NCBI GenBank assembly: GCA_024228935.1
Contig: JAAESX010000049.1
Coordinates: 1 to 64,000, forward strand
Length of the DNA: 64,000 nt
Direction: 5' to 3'
Origin: Pseudomonadota bacterium
Lineage (GTDB): Bacteria; Myxococcota_A; UBA796; CAJQPC01
Position 1 is the stretch's first letter, and every line of letters starts with the position of its first letter. Below, piece after piece: positions 15,761 through 24,307 of this stretch. A program made the translations under genes and the position numbers. The notes under the pieces were generated by a model. The model saw only the letters and a program-made list of their open reading frames with translations, had not been told where the DNA came from and made no database searches.

Positions 15761-16758
15761 CACAGCTCCTCGATGATGGCGGCGGTGAACTCCGCGGTGT
15801 TGGCGGGTCCGCCCAGGTCCCCGGTCGTCTTCTTGCCGGCCTCGAGCACACGCCAGATGGCCTGGTTCACGCGGTCGGCGATCTTCTGCTCGCCCATGAA
15901 CTCGAGCATCATCACGCCGCTGCTCAGGACCGCGAGCGGGTTGGCGATGCCCTTGCCTTCGATGTCCGGTGCGGTGCCGTGTACGGCCTCGAACACGGCG
16001 ATGCGGTCGCCGACGTTGGCCCCGGGGACGACCCCGAGCCCGCCCACCAGACCGGCGCACAGGTCCGAGATGATGTCGCCGTACAGGTTCTGCAACAGCA
16101 GCACGTCGAACCGCATCGGGTCCATCGCGAGCGCCATCGAGAGGTTGTCGATGGGCAGCATGTCCTGGGCGATGAACGGGTAGTCCTGACCGACAGCCTG
16201 GAACGCGTCGATGAAGGCGCCGTCGGCCATCGGCGAGATGTGCGGCTTCGCGCAGCAGCTGATCTTGCGGCGGCCCTTGTAGCGCATGTACTCGAACGCC
16301 CACTTGGCGATGCGCTCGCCCGCCGCTCGGGTGCTGACCTTCAGGCTGATGACGTGGCCGGGCATGACCTCGTGCTCGATGCCGGCGTACAGGTCCTCGG
16401 TGTTCTCGCGCAGGACGACCAGGTCGACGTCGGTGTACGGCGTCTCGATCCCCGGGAGCGTCTTCACCGGGCGCAGGCCCGTGTAGAGCTGCAGCTCCTG
16501 GCGAATGGTGACGTTCGCCGAGCGGAAGCCCTTGCCCTTGGGCGTCTGGAGCGGCCCCTTGAGCCCGACCCGGTTCTTCCGGATGCTCTTCAGGACGGCG
16601 GCGGGCACGGGCTCGCCGGTCTCCTCGAACGCCTTCATGCCGGCGTGGACGACCTCCCACTCGATGGGGGCGCCCGCTGCGCGCAGGACCTCCTGGGTGG
16701 CCCCGGTGACCTCGGGGCCGATTCCGTCCCCGGGGATGAGCGTGACGGTGTAGGCCAT
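15760..16758 (-). CDS. NAD-dependent isocitrate dehydrogenase (IDH3-like), first paralogue of a tandem pair
   Basis: 332 residues. The canonical start YTVTLIPGDGIGPEVTGA is followed by the substrate loop FRSANVTIRQELQLYTGLRP with the Ser, Asn and Arg residues of isocitrate dehydrogenases, RENTEDLYAGIEH (catalytic Tyr) and QNLYGDIISDLCAGL (metal-binding Asp). The end has the NAD-type GTAPDIEGKGIANP motif. The usual K-x-N-I-M-K segment is altered to CCAKPHISPMADG, but its Lys is kept. It would oxidise isocitrate to 2-oxoglutarate in the TCA cycle. AGGAGCTCGC before the ATG gives a good ribosome binding site, and the gene leads a two-gene operon. Confidence 0.9.
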   Translation of the reverse strand: MAYTVTLIPGDGIGPEVTGATQEVLRAAGAPIEWEVVHAGMKAFEETGEPVPAAVLKSIRKNRVGLKGPLQTPKGKGFRSANVTIRQELQLYTGLRPVKTLPGIETPYTDVDLVVLRENTEDLYAGIEHEVMPGHVISLKVSTRAAGERIAKWAFEYMRYKGRRKISCCAKPHISPMADGAFIDAFQAVGQDYPFIAQDMLPIDNLSMALAMDPMRFDVLLLQNLYGDIISDLCAGLVGGLGVVPGANVGDRIAVFEAVHGTAPDIEGKGIANPLAVLSSGVMMLEFMGEQKIADRVNQAIWRVLEAGKKTTGDLGGPANTAEFTAAIIEEL

Positions 16759-16808
16759 GCGAGCTCCTGTTCTGGGGCCCGACTAATGCGCGGGTTAGGT
16801 CCGCGCCC

Positions 16809-17510
16809 ATGCGCAGTCGCAGCCCGGATGAACGCAACGCCCGGCTCATGATCGTGGGCTTCCCCGTCATGCTGGCCGCCGTCATCGGTGGAGCCTTCGC
16901 CCTGCTCGGTGTGGCCTCGATGATCGGGGGAACGGCCGCAGGCGAGACCGCCGAGATCCGGATCACCAGCTCGTGTCCCGACGAGTGGGCCCAGCTGGTC
17001 GAGAAGCGAGCCACCGACGTGGGGATCGGCGACCTGGCCGTCGCGGTCGAGGGCTCGGATGCGGTCCTGACGGGCGTGCTCCCCGGCCTCGAGGACGACC
17101 TCACGGCGATTCCGGCGTTGCTGACGCGGACCGGCGAGCTGGAGATCTACGCGGCGGAGACCATCGACGATGCGCCCAGCGGCGAGCCGCTCGCGACCGA
17201 CGTCGACGTCGTGAACAGCTGGCTGCAGATGGGGATGATGGGCCACCCGTTCGTGCAGCTCGAGCTCCAGCCGCATGCGCTGAAGCGGGTCCAGGACAGC
17301 CCGGCTCCCGTGCTGCTGCTGGTGGTCGACGGCGAGGTCCTGGACACGTTCGACGCCGACCGCGAGCCCGACGACGACGACCTGCGCATCCAGCCCGCGC
17401 TGCTGACGGTCGAGGACGAGGTCCGCACATCGACGGATCTGAAGATCGTCCTGCAGCACGGCAAGGCGCCGTGTGCCGTCGAGGACGTGTCGATCACGAC
17501 CGAGGGCTGA
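16809..17510 (+). CDS. single-pass membrane protein with a SecD P1-like periplasmic domain
   Basis: 233 residues. A basic start is followed by a TM helix at about 14-40 (IVGFPVMLAAVIGGAFALLGV), with the rest predicted outside the cytoplasmic membrane. The segment IPALLTRTGELEIYAAE matches the fold and wording of the first periplasmic region of SecD (the LTRPGxLEFR type), which is normally fused to six TM helices; here it stands alone. The following acidic sequence (DADREPDDDDLRIQPALLTV) is not recognised. A role near protein export is possible but unproven. It converges with the MopE-repeat gene. Confidence 0.7.
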   Translation: MRSRSPDERNARLMIVGFPVMLAAVIGGAFALLGVASMIGGTAAGETAEIRITSSCPDEWAQLVEKRATDVGIGDLAVAVEGSDAVLTGVLPGLEDDLTAIPALLTRTGELEIYAAETIDDAPSGEPLATDVDVVNSWLQMGMMGHPFVQLELQPHALKRVQDSPAPVLLLVVDGEVLDTFDADREPDDDDLRIQPALLTVEDEVRTSTDLKIVLQHGKAPCAVEDVSITTEG

Positions 17511-17515
17511 GCGGA

Positions 17516-17528
17516 CCCGGAGGCCGGG
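17516..17528. terminator. short shared stem between convergent genes
   Basis: CCCGG-AGG-CCGGG lies in the 20-bp gap between two convergent stop codons, so it could serve both directions. The stem is only five pairs with no T-run, hence low confidence. Confidence 0.3.
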
Positions 17529-17530
17529 AC

Positions 17531-18295
17531 CTAGTAGCTGCCCGCGTTGAACAGATAGACGCTGCCGGCGTTCGTGGCGTAGCTGTCCGAGCCACGCGCG
17601 CCGACCACGACGTCGTCGACGCCGTTGCCGCTCAGATCGCCCACCGCGAAGCTGTCCATCCAGGAGTAGCTGCTCGGTCCCTCGATGGTCGCCATCACCG
17701 AGCTGGTGTCGTAGGACGCCGCGCTGATCGGCCCCTGCATCACGAAGAACGCCCCTGACTGCCCGCCGTTGCCCGTCGCGTGCTCGCTCGAGAACAGGAG
17801 GTCGTCGGTGCCGTCGCCATCGCAGTCGTCGTCGATCCCGTTGCAGCCGTCCTCGGCCACGGGGTTCACGGCGTCGGTGGTGTCGTCGAAGTCGTTGTCG
17901 ACGGTCCCGCTGGGGGCATCGCACGCCAGGATGGCCTCGCCCGCGCCGTACCCGTCCTCGTCCTCGTCGCTCCACCAGCTCGGCGTGACGTCCTCGTCGA
18001 CGTCGCCGTCGCAGTCGTCGTCGGTCTCGTTGCAGACCTCGACGCCTTCGGGAGAGACGCTCGAGTCGGTGTTGTCGCAGTCCTCGCCGGTCGGGATGTA
18101 GTTGGACGGCTGGACGCAGTTGAAGACGGCCGTGCCGGGGTCGCCGTACCCGTCGCCGTCGCCGTCGATGAACCAGGCGGGCAGCACGCCCTCGTCGATC
18201 TCGTCGTCGCAGTCGTTGTCCAGCGCGTCGCAGATCTCGGCGATGTCGAGCTCCCCGTCCTTGGGGTTGCATGCGAGGGCGAGGACGAGAAGTAC
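17531..18295 (-). CDS. lipoprotein with MopE-type metal-binding repeats and an FG-GAP-like end; start codon unclear
   Basis: The sequence is coding from 18295 to the stop at 17531. The first residues (VLLVLALACNPKDGELDIA) form this genome's lipoprotein signal, but the codon where Met belongs is GTA (18293-18295) and no ATG, GTG or TTG lies upstream in frame. A GTG at 18187 would skip the signal and the first repeat. Three MopE-like Asp/Cys repeats follow (CDALDNDCDDEIDE, then CNETDDDCDGDVDE, then CNGIDDDCDGDGTDD), the type that binds copper in MopE. One FG-GAP-like block (FAVGDLSGNGVDDVVVGARG) closes the protein, whereas related surface proteins usually carry several, so it may be C-terminally shortened. 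Confidence 0.75.
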   Translation of the reverse strand, partial: VLLVLALACNPKDGELDIAEICDALDNDCDDEIDEGVLPAWFIDGDGDGYGDPGTAVFNCVQPSNYIPTGEDCDNTDSSVSPEGVEVCNETDDDCDGDVDEDVTPSWWSDEDEDGYGAGEAILACDAPSGTVDNDFDDTTDAVNPVAEDGCNGIDDDCDGDGTDDLLFSSEHATGNGGQSGAFFVMQGPISAASYDTSSVMATIEGPSSYSWMDSFAVGDLSGNGVDDVVVGARGSDSYATNAGSVYLFNAGSY

Positions 18296-18314
18296 TGAAA
18301 CCCCCTGACGATGG

Positions 18315-18686
18315 CTAGAACGGCCTATACAGAGCGATGTAAGCCGCCACTCCCCCTATCACGGGCATGGCGAACCAGAGACCCTTGGCCAGGTTCGGCA
18401 GCTTGTTCGCGAACGCGAGGCATGCGCCGAGAAGGACCCAGATGGCCAGCTTGGCCCAGATCCACCCGGGGAAGCCACCGGTCAGGCCAAGGCGGGCGAG
18501 CATGCCGAAGCCGCCGAGCAGGATGATGAACATGCCCACGCCGTGGCTGATGCCGACGAGCTTGCGCTGGGTGTTGCTGTCCTTGGTTCCACCGTTGGCC
18601 GAGTGGAAGATGGCGGCACCGAGCGCCATGTAGACGAGGAACATTCCGACGAGGTGGACGACCTTGTAGGCGAGTAGGCTGAACAT
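18315..18686 (-). CDS. small four-helix integral membrane protein, function unknown
   Basis: 123 residues, almost wholly hydrophobic, with helices near 2-25, 43-64, 73-93 and 102-120. Histidines lie in or near helices 1 and 2 (VVHLVGMF, AIFHSANGG, GISHGVGMF), a pattern seen in small haem b or quinone-linked membrane proteins, but no family signature is certain. GGAGATC precedes the ATG. The MopE-repeat gene follows 20 bases downstream and may be co-transcribed. Confidence 0.8.
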   Translation of the reverse strand: MFSLLAYKVVHLVGMFLVYMALGAAIFHSANGGTKDSNTQRKLVGISHGVGMFIILLGGFGMLARLGLTGGFPGWIWAKLAIWVLLGACLAFANKLPNLAKGLWFAMPVIGGVAAYIALYRPF

Positions 18687-18726
18687 GGTGATCTCCGGGG
18701 CGGCGACTGCTTATCATCTGGGTGAA

Positions 18727-20478
18727 ATGATGCTCCTCCTGCTCGCATGCCAGGACCCCGCCCCTCCAGCGGAAGTCCAGCCGGCCCCGACGTATTCGCT
18801 CGCGACGCTCGATCCGCCGTTCGAGCACGCCAACGCCGTGTGGGCTGGAGTGGCGCTGCTCGACCACGACGGCGACGGACTGCTCGACATCTACGCGACG
18901 AACGGGGAGACGCACCCCGACGCGCTGTACCGGAACGTCGGTGGGGGCCAGTTCGTGGACATGGCCTCGGGCGCCGGGACCGACCTGATGGACGAGAACG
19001 GCGCCGTGGTCTCGGGCGATGTGGACAACGACGGCGACCCGGACCTCATCCTGAGCCGCGAGTGCAGCGCTGGCAGCTACGGGGACGGCGGCGCCTCGCT
19101 GAACGACGGAGGCAAGACCCTTCTGCGCAGCAACGGCGACGGCAGCTACACCCGCGAGGCCGTGTTCCCGGGCGTGACGGACACCGAAACGCCGGACGCG
19201 CTGGGCTGGTGCACGACCTCGATGACGCTGTCGGACTGGGACGGAGACGGCTGGCTCGACCTCATCGTCAGCAACGGCCTCGACCCCGACATCGTGGCCC
19301 CCTGGGTGCTCTTCAAGTCCGAGGTCGACTCGCGGAACTACATCCTGCTCGGGGACGGCGAGGGCAACTTCGACCGGCTCGTGCTGGAGAACCACGACCT
19401 CGAACAGGATGTGAAGTACACGGCCACGTTCGCCTCGGCCGTCTTCGACCTGGACGGCGATGGGCGCGACGATGTGCTCAGCGGGCACGGCGGCTACGAG
19501 CTCCAGGCCTACATGCAGACCGAGGACGGCTACTTCTCGCTCGGCCGACCGACGGGCGACTCCGATCAGGTCGACAGCGGCGTGGGCCTGTGGATGGGTC
19601 TGGCGGTGGCCGACTTCGACCGCGACGGCGACCTGGACATGTACGCGACCAACCAGGGCCACTCGACGCAGATGGCGGGGTACGACAACCACGCGGGGGT
19701 CGAGGTCCAGACGTACCTGCACGACGCGCACCGCCTGTTCCTCGCCGACGACGGCCTGCTCGAGCCAGTCGACTGGCCGGTGGACTCGCCATTCCTCCTG
19801 GCCGGCGACCTGTACGACCCGGACGCGGCGGGGCTCGACCGGTACCCGTGGGGCTGGGGCGTCGTGGCGCTCGACGCGAACGCCGACGGCTGGATGGACG
19901 TCGCCTGGACAGGCAACAACTGCAGCCCGCCCCTGCACGTCTGCTACGACGAGGACCACGGCGCGGGCCCCGGCGCGTTGCTGCTGAACGAAGCGGGCGA
20001 GGGCTGGCGCGATGTCACCTGGGAGTCCGGCGTGGCCAACCTGGACGACAGGAACCGCTACGCAGACGGACGCGGCGTGGCGACCGGGGACCTGAACGGC
20101 GACGGCTATGCCGACCTGGTCATTGCCAACCGGAGCCACAACCCCAGCCAGTCGGACCCGCTGGCCCAGGAGCTCGGCGGGCTTCAGGTCTGGCTCAGCG
20201 ACGGCGGCGACAACCACTGGCTCCAGGTCGACCCGGTCGGTGTGACCAGCAACCGTGATGGCATCGGCGTCGAGGTCCTCGTCACCACCGAGCTGGGCAC
20301 CACCGTGCACCGGCTGGGCGCGGGCGGAGGCACGAACAGCAGCAGCGAGCGGCTCATCACCCTGGGCCTGGGCTCGGCCGAGAGCGCGGACCTCGAGGTC
20401 CGGTTCCCGTCCGGCGAGACCGTCGTCCTGGACGATGTCGCCGCCGACCAGCGACTCGTCGTCGAGGAGCCCTCGTGA
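18727..20478 (+). CDS. lipoprotein with FG-GAP/VCBS beta-propeller repeats and ASPIC/UnbV C-terminal domain
   Basis: About 583 residues. Signal MMLLLLAC (an ATG one codon later is equally possible). Repeated calcium-binding propeller blades of the D-x-D-x-D-G type are spread over the chain (LLDHDGDGLLDIYATN, SGDVDNDGDPDLI, LSDWDGDGWLDLIVSN, VFDLDGDGRDDVL, VADFDRDGDLDMYATN, TGDLNGDGYADLVIAN). The end, NHWLQVDPVGVTSNRDGIGVEV to DLEVRFPSGETVVLDDV, is the ASPIC/UnbV domain (CRTAC1-like). The protein should sit on the outer membrane as a calcium-dependent propeller. It is coupled by GTGA to the five-haem cytochrome gene, so the two are probably made together. Confidence 0.92.
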   Translation: MMLLLLACQDPAPPAEVQPAPTYSLATLDPPFEHANAVWAGVALLDHDGDGLLDIYATNGETHPDALYRNVGGGQFVDMASGAGTDLMDENGAVVSGDVDNDGDPDLILSRECSAGSYGDGGASLNDGGKTLLRSNGDGSYTREAVFPGVTDTETPDALGWCTTSMTLSDWDGDGWLDLIVSNGLDPDIVAPWVLFKSEVDSRNYILLGDGEGNFDRLVLENHDLEQDVKYTATFASAVFDLDGDGRDDVLSGHGGYELQAYMQTEDGYFSLGRPTGDSDQVDSGVGLWMGLAVADFDRDGDLDMYATNQGHSTQMAGYDNHAGVEVQTYLHDAHRLFLADDGLLEPVDWPVDSPFLLAGDLYDPDAAGLDRYPWGWGVVALDANADGWMDVAWTGNNCSPPLHVCYDEDHGAGPGALLLNEAGEGWRDVTWESGVANLDDRNRYADGRGVATGDLNGDGYADLVIANRSHNPSQSDPLAQELGGLQVWLSDGGDNHWLQVDPVGVTSNRDGIGVEVLVTTELGTTVHRLGAGGGTNSSSERLITLGLGSAESADLEVRFPSGETVVLDDVAADQRLVVEEPS

Positions 20479-21905
20479 TCTGGCTCCTGCTGGCCTGCCA
20501 GACCGAGGTCGATCCCGGGCCCCAGCTCGCGCTGCCGGAGACAGACGTGCTCGCGGACTCGACGGCCGCCGGCGACGTGGACCTGTTCGAGGGCCCCGAG
20601 GCCTGCGCCGAGTGCCACCCCACGCACTACGCCCAGTGGCGCACGTCGATGCACGCCTACGCCGCGCAGAGCCCCATCTTCGACGCGATGGCGGCCAAGG
20701 CGTACCGGGACACCTCGGGCGAGGTCGGGACGTTCTGCACCCGCTGCCACAGCCCCATCGGTGAGCTGCAGGGCGAGCCGGGCTGGGTCACCGCCGAGGA
20801 GCGCAGCGACATCTCCCTGCATGGCGTCAGCTGCGACGTCTGCCACACGGCCGTGGCCCACGACGGCCCGGTGGGCAACGCGAACCTGGTCCTGGCCCCG
20901 GGTGGCGCCAAGCAGGGTCCGTTCGACGACGCCGCGAGCAGCGCGCACATGGTCGAGGCCTCGGACCTGACGCGCTCGTCCGAGCTCTGTGGCACCTGCC
21001 ACGACGTCTTCATGGAGCCGGGTCTGGACATCGAGGAGGCCTTCAGCGAGTACACCGGCTCGCCCGCCGACGACACCGGCAAGCGCTGCCAGGACTGCCA
21101 CATGAGCCCGACCCCTGGCCGGGTGAGCCCGCGCGAGGTCGGCCCCATCGCCGTCGTGTCGGGCGAGACCTACCCGGACCGCGAGCTCTCCGACCACTCG
21201 TTCGTCGGCCCGGACTACTCGGTGCTCGAGAGCTTCCCCTTCCCGGGAGAGGAGGGCGTCGAGGCCCGCGCGGCGTACGACCTGCAGATCCAGGTGCTCC
21301 TCGAGAACGCCGTGACACTGAACAGCCTGGTGGTGGACGACCAGGGGGTCGACAACACCTTCATCCACGTCGGGATCTCCAGCCTGATCGACAGCCACCG
21401 CGTGCCGACGGGGTTCACATCGGAGCGCCAGCTCTGGGTCGAGCTCGAGGTGCTCGACGACACAGGCGAGGTGGTGTTCACCAGCGGCGACCTGGACGAG
21501 CTCGGCGACCTGCGGGACACACACAGCAGCCAGGTCCAGAGCGGCGAGGTCAGCCTCGACCTCCAGCTGACGAACTTCCAGTCGAAGAACATGGCCATCT
21601 CGCGCGAGTGGACCGAGTCCGGCAGCCCGTCGACCACATCCGACCCGGACCAGCCCGTCGAGGTCATCTTCCCGTTCGACGCGAACTGGATCGAGAAGCA
21701 CAGCCTCGAGCCGCTGGAGACCAAGAACTTCCGCTACCACGTGAAGTTCCCCGAGGACCACGACGGCTCGATCAGCGAGGTCCGGGTGCGGCTCCTGTAC
21801 CGGAACCTGCCGCCGTACGTGCTCCGAGCGCTCCAGCTCGACGACATCGCGCCGCAGCTGAAGATCTTCGAGGTCTCGTCCGCCGCCTGGGCGCCGACCG
21901 AATGA
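20475..21905 (+). CDS. multihaem cytochrome c lipoprotein (c554-like, five CxxCH)
   Basis: 476 residues from a GTG overlapping the previous stop. Signal MIWLLLAC. Five haem c motifs lie in the N-terminal half: CAECH (about 43), CTRCH (88), CDVCH (121), CGTCH (173) and CQDCH (205). Their order and spacing resemble cytochrome c554-type proteins. The C-terminal half has no Cys and looks like a beta-sandwich (residues 230-470). It would carry electrons in the periplasm or at the outer membrane. The neighbours (ASPIC propeller upstream, FGE-like lipoprotein downstream, both overlapping) suggest a surface complex, with donor and acceptor unknown. Confidence 0.92.
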   Translation: MIWLLLACQTEVDPGPQLALPETDVLADSTAAGDVDLFEGPEACAECHPTHYAQWRTSMHAYAAQSPIFDAMAAKAYRDTSGEVGTFCTRCHSPIGELQGEPGWVTAEERSDISLHGVSCDVCHTAVAHDGPVGNANLVLAPGGAKQGPFDDAASSAHMVEASDLTRSSELCGTCHDVFMEPGLDIEEAFSEYTGSPADDTGKRCQDCHMSPTPGRVSPREVGPIAVVSGETYPDRELSDHSFVGPDYSVLESFPFPGEEGVEARAAYDLQIQVLLENAVTLNSLVVDDQGVDNTFIHVGISSLIDSHRVPTGFTSERQLWVELEVLDDTGEVVFTSGDLDELGDLRDTHSSQVQSGEVSLDLQLTNFQSKNMAISREWTESGSPSTTSDPDQPVEVIFPFDANWIEKHSLEPLETKNFRYHVKFPEDHDGSISEVRVRLLYRNLPPYVLRALQLDDIAPQLKIFEVSSAAWAPTE

Positions 21906-22726
21906 TCTGGCTCCTGGCGTGTGCCCCCGAGGTGATGGACTCGGCGACCGAGGAGCTGGTGGACTGCGCGCTCGCCCCACTCCCGAGCGGCGAGCTGGTC
22001 GACCTGATGGACTGCACCGAGGGCGTGTGCGAGGTCGCCGCCGGGACCTCGTGGATGGGGGCTCCGGACATCGAGGACGCCTGCCCCGCCCGCTACGTCG
22101 AGCTCGGCGCCTACGCCATCGACCAGCAGGAGGCCACCGTCAGCAAGTGGAACCGCTGCGTGTCCGAGGGCGGCTGCGTCGAGCTGGATCCGGCCTGCGA
22201 GAGCGAAGCCGAGGTCGAGAACGCCGAGCGGACGCCGGCCACCTGCATCTCCTGGGACGAGGCCAGCGACTACTGCGCCTGGGCCGGGGGTCGACTCCCC
22301 ACCGAGGCCGAGTGGGAGAAGGCCGCCCGCGGTGACGAGGGAGCCGAGTGGGCCTGGGGCGCCGAGCCCCCGAGCTGCCTGGTCGCGAACTACCGGTACG
22401 CCGCCAGCTACTGCAACTACGGGGTCATCGAGGTCGGCTCGTTCCCGAGCGTGTTCAGCAGCTATGGCCTGCTCGACAGCGTCGGCAACGCCTGGGAGTG
22501 GACCCAGGACTGGTACGGCGAGGACAGCTACGGCGAGCTGGGCGACGTCGACCCGGTGCTGGACGCCGAGTGCGTCGAGGACGAGGTGGGCGACTGCACC
22601 TTCCGAGCCATTCGGGGGGGAGCATTCAACACGACGGTCGAGAACACCCGTGCGGCCTCACGGAGCTTCACGCGGCCGGACACGCGGGACGACAACCTGG
22701 GTGTGCGCTGCGCCTACGACCGGTAG
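21902..22726 (+). CDS. FGE/sulfatase-modifying-factor-domain lipoprotein
   Basis: 274 residues. ATGA overlap with the cytochrome gene; signal MIWLLAC, lipid Cys at position 7. The formylglycine-generating-enzyme-type fold is shown by GTSWMGAP, QQEATVSKWNRC, RLPTEAEWEKAARG, GNAWEWTQDWYG and AIRGGAFNT. True FGE needs two Cu-binding cysteines in the C-terminal core, and that arrangement is not evident. The many other cysteines (SEGGCVELDPACESE) suggest disulfides. Like other secreted SUMF1-domain proteins it is more likely a binding or scaffold protein than a sulfatase activator. It is the last gene of the three-gene operon. Confidence 0.9.
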   Translation: MIWLLACAPEVMDSATEELVDCALAPLPSGELVDLMDCTEGVCEVAAGTSWMGAPDIEDACPARYVELGAYAIDQQEATVSKWNRCVSEGGCVELDPACESEAEVENAERTPATCISWDEASDYCAWAGGRLPTEAEWEKAARGDEGAEWAWGAEPPSCLVANYRYAASYCNYGVIEVGSFPSVFSSYGLLDSVGNAWEWTQDWYGEDSYGELGDVDPVLDAECVEDEVGDCTFRAIRGGAFNTTVENTRAASRSFTRPDTRDDNLGVRCAYDR

Positions 22727-22744
22727 TCGGGCGCGGCGAGCGAC

Positions 22745-23770
22745 CTACTTCGTGACCGTCCGCGTGTAGTCGACGTTCCCGTACATGTCGTAGAACGTGC
22801 CGACCAGCTCGTTGTCCTCGATGACGATGTACATGAAGCCCTCGACGGTGTCGTCCTCGAAGTAGGTCGTGTTGCCACGGCCCTCGAGGTCGGTCGTCTT
22901 GGCGCCCGCACCGCTCACGATGAGCTCCATGCCGCAGTCTTCCTGGACCCACTGCCGGTTGTGGTCGTGGCCACACAGGTACATGTCCACCTGGTTGCAC
23001 AGGTGGTCGTCCATAAACTCCTTGACCGTCGCCCCGTTCGCGATGGGCAGCCACTCGTAGCCTTCGTACTCGCCGGCGTTCCCGTGCTTTCCGTTGCTGC
23101 GGTACGGGTGGTGGCCGTACGCGATCTTCCAGTCGGCGGTCGACGAGGACAGCGCGCTCGAGAGCCAGCTCTGCTGGTCGCCCGAGTTCCAGATCATGAT
23201 CTCGTTCGTGTCGAGCGCGTAGAACTGGACGTGTTCCTGGCTGTACGTGTACCAGCGGTCCGGCAGGTTCCACTTGTCCGAGTGGTCGGAGTAGTCGATC
23301 TCGTACTCGATCTTGTAGTCCCAGATCGACAGCTCGCCGTAGTCGTGGTTGCCCAGAACCACGTTGAACTGCAGGTCCAGGTCGGCGTACGGCGCCTCGA
23401 ACTTCTCGTAGAACTGGTCGTCGTCGACGCTGTCCACGCCGTCGTCGTAGAAGTTGTCGCCCAGGTACAGCACGAAGTCGCAGCCGTGCGTGTCGCAGAC
23501 GTCCTTCACGGCCGAAGCAACCTGGTACTGGTCGGTGTTGCCCTCGCCGGCGTCGCCCATCGCGATGAAGCGCACGACCTGGGGGTCGGCGTCCGCGTCG
23601 CTGTCCGCATCCGAGTCGGCGTCGCTGTCCGCGTCGGCGTCGCTGTCCGCGTCGGCGTCCGCATCCGTGTCGGCGTCGGCGTCCGTGTCCGCGTCGGCCT
23701 CGACCGAGCTGTCGCCCGGCGTGTTCAGGACGTCCTTCGGGGTGCAGGCCAGGGAGAGGAAGAGCAGCAT
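22745..23770 (-). CDS. metallophosphoesterase lipoprotein with an Asp/Ala repeat linker
   Basis: 341 residues. Signal MLLFLSLAC. Residues about 20-63 are a low-complexity D/A/S/T linker (repeats of DADADTDADADSDAD) that would hold the enzyme away from the membrane. The catalytic domain is a calcineurin-like or purple-acid-phosphatase-like phosphoesterase with the metal ligands in order: MGDAG, LGDNFYDDG, LGNHDYG, YGHHPY and GHDHNRQW. It is expected to hydrolyse phosphate esters outside the cytoplasm. It converges with the FGE-like gene, which ends 19 bp away. Confidence 0.92.
   Translation of the reverse strand: MLLFLSLACTPKDVLNTPGDSSVEADADTDADADTDADADADSDADADSDADSDADSDADADPQVVRFIAMGDAGEGNTDQYQVASAVKDVCDTHGCDFVLYLGDNFYDDGVDSVDDDQFYEKFEAPYADLDLQFNVVLGNHDYGELSIWDYKIEYEIDYSDHSDKWNLPDRWYTYSQEHVQFYALDTNEIMIWNSGDQQSWLSSALSSSTADWKIAYGHHPYRSNGKHGNAGEYEGYEWLPIANGATVKEFMDDHLCNQVDMYLCGHDHNRQWVQEDCGMELIVSGAGAKTTDLEGRGNTTYFEDDTVEGFMYIVIEDNELVGTFYDMYGNVDYTRTVTK
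23584..23704. repeat. hexanucleotide-like tandem repeat encoding the Asp/Ala linker
   Basis: About 20 imperfect copies of a 6-bp unit (GTCGGC, GTCCGC or GTCGCT on the plus strand) code for Asp-Ala, Asp-Ser and Asp-Thr pairs in the phosphoesterase linker. Because the unit is a multiple of three, gain or loss of copies keeps the frame, so linker length can vary between strains. Confidence 0.85.
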
Positions 23771-23779
23771 GGGCCTACC

Positions 23780-24307
23780 CTATCCGCAGGAACGCAGGAG
23801 CGGGAGGATCACGAACACGAGCACCCCCACCTGCACGACGAGCCGAAGCTGCTGGCCGCGCACCTTGCCCGCGAAGGCCCGCAGCGGGGTCCGATAGGTC
23901 AGGAGCCCCATCACGACGGTGCCGACCGCGGCGACCAGCGCCCACCGCAGCGTCTCCTCCATCCCCGGGATCGGCGCCGCCGCGACGAGTCCGAGCAGGA
24001 AGACGACCAGGCCCGAGATCTCGGTCGTGATGCCCCGGCCCGTGTCGTGGACCACCTCGAGGACGACCAGGGTCGTGAAGACCCCGCCCAGCCCGACCAG
24101 GAGAACGGCAGGGATGACCCAGCCGAGAGATGGGACGAGCAGCCCGGCGACAGCCCCCGCGAGCGCCATGAGCGGGAACGTCCGGAAGCCGCCGAAGCGA
24201 CGGTCCTCGCTCTCGCGGTCGGACTGGGACTGCTCCCGCTCCATGCCGACGAGGAGTCCCACGCCGAGCGCAACCGCGAGCGAGGTGATGGCCGAAGCGA
24301 ACGTCAT
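23780..24307 (-). CDS. MgtC/SapB-family membrane protein, N-terminal half only
   Basis: 175 residues. It begins LAVALGVGLLVGMEREQ, the MgtC-type motif, then RRFGGFRTFPLMALAGAVAGLL and three further membrane helices, ending RSCG. It corresponds to the N-terminal domain of the larger paralogue upstream and lacks the DUF4010 half. The ATG overlaps the stop of that paralogue (ATGA). It could pair with the long protein in a complex, or be a shortened duplicate. The substrate is unknown; MgtC proteins have been tied to Mg2+ homeostasis and ATP synthase control. Confidence 0.85.
   Translation of the reverse strand: MTFASAITSLAVALGVGLLVGMEREQSQSDRESEDRRFGGFRTFPLMALAGAVAGLLVPSLGWVIPAVLLVGLGGVFTTLVVLEVVHDTGRGITTEISGLVVFLLGLVAAAPIPGMEETLRWALVAAVGTVVMGLLTYRTPLRAFAGKVRGQQLRLVVQVGVLVFVILPLLRSCG

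Noticed and set aside
16635..18272. Alternative frame beginning ATGCAACCC across the MopE-repeat gene
   Set aside because: It is out of frame with the Asp/Cys repeats and gives an Arg-rich product; the repeat frame is the coding one despite lacking a good start.
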